Shown here piece by piece: positions 32,159 through 35,641 of a stretch of DNA of 35,641 nt. A model generated the notes under the pieces. It was not told the origin of the DNA. It searched no databases and was given only the letters and a program-made list of their open reading frames with translations. The DNA lies in contig BFEA01000014.1 of NCBI GenBank assembly GCA_003427395.1, positions 1,019,958-1,055,598 on the forward strand. Direction: 5' to 3'. Source of the stretch: Chara braunii (taxonomy: Eukaryota; Streptophyta; Charophyceae; Charales; Characeae). How positions within the stretch are numbered: the stretch's first letter is position 1; each line of letters starts with the position of its first letter. A program made the position numbers and the translations under genes.

Positions 32159-32851
32159 TCTCCTAGTCCCTGGTCCACTCTGGAATCCTCCTGGTCCCTG
32201 GTCCACTCTGGAATTCTCCTGGTCCCTGGTTCCACCTGCAATGCTCAGATCATACGGTTCCACGTGGGAATTGGCAGAGCTAAGGCAGTCTGTCCCTGGT
32301 CCACTCTGGAATTGTCCTGGTCCCAGGTTCCACTCTGAATTCTCAGATCATAAGGTTCCACTCAGGAATTGGTGGAGCTAAGGCAGTCTGTCCCTGGTCC
32401 CTGTCTCTTATACACATCTAGATGTGTATAAGAGACAGCTCCTAGTCCCTGGTCCACTCTGGAATCCTCCTGGTCCCTGGTCCACTCTGGAATTCTCCTG
32501 GTCCCTGGTTCCACCTGCAATTCTCAGATCATACGGTTCCACTTGGGAATTGGCGGAGCTAAGGCAGTCTGTCCCTGGNNNACTCNGGAATCCTCATGGT
32601 NCCTGGTCCACTCTGGAATTCTNCTGGTCCCTGGTCCCACTCTGCAATTCTCAGATCATAAGGTTCCACTTGGAAATTGGCGGAGCTAAGGCAGTCTGTC
32701 CCTGGTCCACTCTGGAATCCTCCTGGTACCTGGTCCGCTCTTGAATTCTCCTGGTCCCTGGTCCACTCTTGAATTCTCCTGGTCCCTGGTCCCACTCTGC
32801 AATTTTCAGATCATAAGGCTCCACTTGGGAATTGGCATAGCTAAGTCAGTC
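32159..32851. repeat. Complex minisatellite upstream of P450
   Basis: Short subrepeats of the form ggtccctggtccactctgga, then attctcct (~27 bp), are grouped with a longer block containing cagatcataaggttccactt and ctaaggcagtctgtccctgg. That block recurs at about 32246, 32344, 32525, 32652 and 32807 (spacing 98-181 bp). Ns at 32579-32581, 32586, 32601 and 32623 and an embedded adaptor show that the array is not reliably assembled. Confidence 0.9.
32401..32438. other. Nextera mate-pair junction adaptor (artefact)
   Basis: CTGTCTCTTATACACATCT is followed directly by its reverse complement, the 38-bp palindrome made by two joined Tn5 mosaic ends in Nextera mate-pair libraries. It is not biological sequence. 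The ~105 bases after it nearly repeat 32160-32265, so part of the array is probably a chimera. Confidence 0.98.
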
Positions 32852-33076
32852 ACCTGTCATCCATGATGGATCGAACACAAAGGAGCACAGTGGACCATAT
32901 GAATAGGGAGGAAACAACAGTGTAAGAACGGTGGCAAGGAGGAGAGAAGGAAAAACGAATGGACTCGGACATATGCCAGAGACGCACACCAACAAGCAAC
33001 AAGAACACGAAGGGGAGGGACAGAAAATAGCAAAAGCTCATCGCCCACACAAACGAGGAACAGTTGTTTGGAGGAC
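32852..33076. other. Intergenic stretch, no feature seen
   Basis: Unique-looking sequence between two tandem arrays. Its short frames show no protein character. Confidence 0.4.
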
Positions 33077-33263
33077 GATGGGAATACCTACCTCATCGCC
33101 GAATGTGCCTTGTATGCATTCATTATCAGGGTGCATTATGTTCAGGGGAAGAGGGGAGTACCTACCTCACCGCCGAATATACCTTTCGTCCATTCATTAT
33201 CAGGGTGCATTATGTTCCGGGGAAGATGGGAGTACAAGATGGGAGTACCGACCTCCTCACCGA
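33077..33263. repeat. 74-bp tandem repeat, about 2.4 copies
   Basis: Units start at 33077, 33151 and 33225 (gatgggaatacctacctc and variants). Each full unit contains cattcattatcagggtgcat and tatgttc. The third copy is partial and contains a short internal duplication of gatgggagtac. Confidence 0.9.
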
Positions 33264-33308
33264 CGACCGGCATAGGAGAGATCGAGACCCGTACCTTATA
33301 AAATGGTC

Positions 33309-33387
33309 TTCCTAAAATTGACTTAGACAAGTTGAAGTTGTTCATCACACTCTCTTTGCTGTTCCTAAAATTGACTTAGACAAGTTG
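33309..33387. repeat. 53-bp-spaced direct repeat
   Basis: ttcctaaaattgacttagac followed by aagttg occurs at 33309 and 33362. Looser copies of the aagttgttc word follow to about 33450. Confidence 0.85.
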
Positions 33388-33569
33388 TTCTATCACACTG
33401 CCATATGCATGCCAAGTTGTTGTTGTTGAATTATGCAAGTTGTTCATGACACTTCATGTTTGTCGACAGTGCGATTCGACAATGACAGCGAGGGACCGAG
33501 ACGCAACACGCACTCCCAGATCATCATTGCAAAGCCACAACCGCCAACGGAGCCATGCCCATGATGGTC

Positions 33570-33616
33570 TTTCTTTCTTTCTTTCTTCTTCTTGAAGTTC
33601 TTCTTCTTCTTTTTTC
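33570..33616. repeat. CTTT/CTT microsatellite
   Basis: Pyrimidine tract of ctttcttt and cttctt units. An (aaat)n run lies at about 33650-33664. Confidence 0.9.
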
Positions 33617-33665
33617 ATTTTGTTCTTGCGGATCTGGGCATCCCAATGTCAATAAATAAATAAAG

Positions 33666-33762
33666 GGGTAACTTCGACGCAGTCATGAAAACAGTTTGAA
33701 AATGCGCTTCACGCAATCCCGCGAACACAACACACTCCCACGTAACCGCACCGGACCCCAAA

Positions 33763-33799
<37 letters not shown>

Positions 33800-34190
33800 G
33801 GTAGCCGCTCCATCTNTTGGTGGGGAGCTTCACCTGCTGGAAATCGGGTCCAACGTCCCTTGAATATACATGTGAGAACATAGTTGTCAGAGAGTCTTGG
33901 ATAAGTACCTAGGTTACATACAGTCACCATTAGCAGCCCTTTTGCCTCAAGTGCATTTTCAAACTCAAACCCTGACTGCACTGTCGTTTTCTCGTAAATA
34001 AATGTAGGGGTAACTATGCGGCAGTCCCCAAAACCCCAAACATAACACCCCTCCACGTGACCCTACCAGACTGGAAAGCTAGCTTGTATATACAGTGGAC
34101 ATTTTCGAAAGCCTTTTGCCTGAAGTGCATTTTCAAACTCGAACCCTGACTAAGCCCTAGTTTTCTCATAAATGAAAAAAATGACTGAAA
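33666..34190. repeat. Diverged direct repeats around a poly(T) tract
   Basis: The segment ttttgcctcaagtgcatttt followed by caaactcaaaccctgactg (about 33949) recurs at about 34112. The segment ggggtaacttcgacgcagtc (33666), leading to a ccacgtaacc word (about 33738), recurs from about 34007. A run of 32 Ts at 33765-33796 and an N at 33816 lie in between. No gene is seen. Confidence 0.6.
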
Positions 34191-34234
34191 GGCCGCAGCA
34201 GAAACACGCACAGCACTGCTGGCCTCATGCAAAA

Positions 34235-34612
34235 AGCAGAACACTTCTTCCAATTCGTGTTCTCCGTAGCCATCATGATAGCTGCTCTTCGTTCGAGCTC
34301 GCTGTTGTTTCTTGTTTTCGACACAAAGCACGCCCCCTCCTACTGCCAGGGATCCTCTCTGAAGGCCTCTCTGATGGATTAATATATTAAAAAAGCAGAA
34401 CACTTCTTACGATTTGTGTTCTCCGTAGCCATCATGATAGCTGCTCTTCGTTCGAGCTCGATGTTGTTTCTTGTTTCTGACACAAAGCAGGCCCCCTCCC
34501 TCCTACTGCCGGGGATCCTCTCTGAAGGCCTCTCTGCGACTGATGTATTAATATAAGCAAAAAGCAGAACACTTCTACGATTTGTGTTCTCCAAAGGCAT
34601 AGCTGCTCTCCG
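34235..34612. repeat. ~160-bp tandem repeat, about 2.3 copies
   Basis: Units start at 34235, 34394 and 34563 (agcagaacacttct). Full units contain tgttctccgtagccatcatg, ttcgttcgagctcg and gggatcctctctgaaggcct. The minus-strand frames crossing them are repeat-derived. Confidence 0.9.
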
Positions 34613-34680
34613 TTAGGGTCCTGGGAGAAAAACGAAAAACCCACAGTTCCCCGCTTAGACCATATGCATACTTGCCCTGG

Positions 34681-34736
34681 ATGTATCTGGTCGGAATTAC
34701 AGTCTCACATGTATCTGGTCGGAATTACAGTCTCAC
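34681..34736. repeat. Exact 28-bp tandem duplication
   Basis: atgtatctggtcggaattac followed by agtctcac occurs twice head to tail with no differences, so the duplication is recent or artefactual. Confidence 0.95.
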
Positions 34737-35641
34737 TTGGACGTATCTGACCGCCACCACCGCCAGACCTGAGTCCAAATCATCGTGTGAGTATGCCTAT
34801 CTTTTTCTTTTTCTTTTTTTTTTGTGAGTATGCCTTTCAGGACCACTTAGGGTTTTGGGAAAAAAAAAAAAAAAAAAAAAAAAACACTTAGGGCAAACTG
34901 AAACTTGGAGTTCCAGCGGACCGCCGCGCGAAAAACGTGCGCTAACAATGAAGCGGCGATGGCAGCGGTGGCGGCGCCTGGTCGTCGGCTGCGGCTGAGT
35001 AGGACGCAACGTCTGAGCATGTGGACGCTGATCCTCTCCATGAGGCGCCTACCCTGCCAGGCACCATAGTTGTGTGAGAGCTATAGCGATAGTGCCCTGG
35101 CGTAGCCCAGCCCTTGAGTGGGTTACGGAGTGCCTTCGCACTCTTACGCCAAGGCATCCTGGCAGCTCTGCATTTGACCTCCATACCGACCGTCATACCT
35201 AACAGCCTAAGAGGATCTGGATACCAGAGGAGCCGTCCTCCCCTCAAGCCTTTAGCTGGAAAGGGGGGGCTCCTTTCTCACCATCCAGAGGCCGTGTGGC
35301 TTACTTTCATGACACCTCATCTCGACTGCCTCAACAGTTTTGAGGTTGCCTTATCTTGGACATTCCAGATGTACTGGCCCCAGAATGCTGGCCGGATACA
35401 GTGACGATGGGTACAAATTTACTAGAAAAGCATGGAAGGCGGAGCCGGGCAATTGGACGCAGTGGGAGAGGGTGCGGCTGCGGTGGCAGCGCTTTGGCAT
35501 GTCCAAGAGCTTCAACAGGTCTCGTTTGTCCCATCTACAACATAAGGCAGTTTGAAAGGAGGGAATAGAGCGCCCTGCGCCCCAGGGCTATCAGGAGTGG
35601 CGCCCGGATGCATCTAGCTATGCTTTTAATCTTTTTTTTTT
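34737..35641. other. Right-edge sequence, no gene recognised
   Basis: Contains a poly(A) run (34860-34884) and T-rich runs near 34801 and at the very end (from 35632). Frames near 35100-35570 are open on both strands but match no family I know, and no frame shows clear coding signal. The final block ends in tgcttttaatc plus T10, which could be the tail of a retroposed element cut off by the window. Confidence 0.4.

Noticed and set aside
27970-33860. Shared gggtccarcgtccct word just outside the 3' LTR and at about 33846
   Set aside because: A 15-mer with one mismatch is expected many times by chance in 35 kb, and flanks do not match.

Overview
The window looks like repeat-rich nuclear DNA from a plant-lineage eukaryote. 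My best guess is a streptophyte (charophyte-type) alga, because a CYP71-clan-like P450 sits among heavily decayed Ty3/gypsy-type and LINE retroelements. That lineage call is inference. There are no bacterial operons, RNA genes or CRISPR arrays, and several stretches are low complexity, ambiguous or artefactual (a 425-base N gap, scattered Ns, an embedded Nextera junction adaptor). All identity figures below are by-eye estimates, not computed alignments.

Layout. 1-2998: left flank with GA microsatellites, a degenerate repeat series and one unrecognised minus-strand reading frame (2155-2619, open back to about 2791). 2999-27967: one very large LTR retroelement that fills 70 percent of the window. 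Its two long direct repeats, 2999-10074 (7.1 kb) and 18684-27967 (9.3 kb), both start TGTCG and end CAACA/CGACA. A tRNA-Asp-type primer binding site follows the left copy at 10077. The 8.6 kb interior holds the wreck of gag (CCHC knuckle), aspartic protease, reverse transcriptase (YIDN in place of YIDD) and RNase H, then a second gag-like coiled-coil/CCHC protein. I see no integrase. 27968-29850: 3' part of a minus-strand LINE-type ORF2 with its tail. 29930-32054: minus-strand cytochrome P450 gene with one in-frame TGA and one frameshift. 32055-35641: minisatellite upstream of the P450, short tandem repeats, homopolymers and unresolved sequence.

What stands out. After removing later insertions, both LTRs reduce to about 6.6 kb, which is unusually long. 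Each LTR carries an ordered series of internal arrays: seven copies of a 25-29 bp motif, then five units of a ~122 bp repeat, several with a TATAAAT about 26 bp before a CTACGGG-like motif. Two ~60 bp blocks are 97 percent identical between LTRs while their surroundings have drifted much further. The seven-copy motif has a different consensus in each LTR, LTR-LTR identity is patchy along the length, and there is no target-site duplication. The element is therefore probably a recombinant of two related giant elements and not one simple insertion. Two related foldback (MITE-like) elements are nested at different places in the two LTRs, and in each case the sister LTR shows the empty site.

Decay pattern. 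The stop codons in gag are TAG/TAA codons that one C-to-T change could make from CAG/CAA, which fits cytosine-methylation-driven decay of a silenced element.
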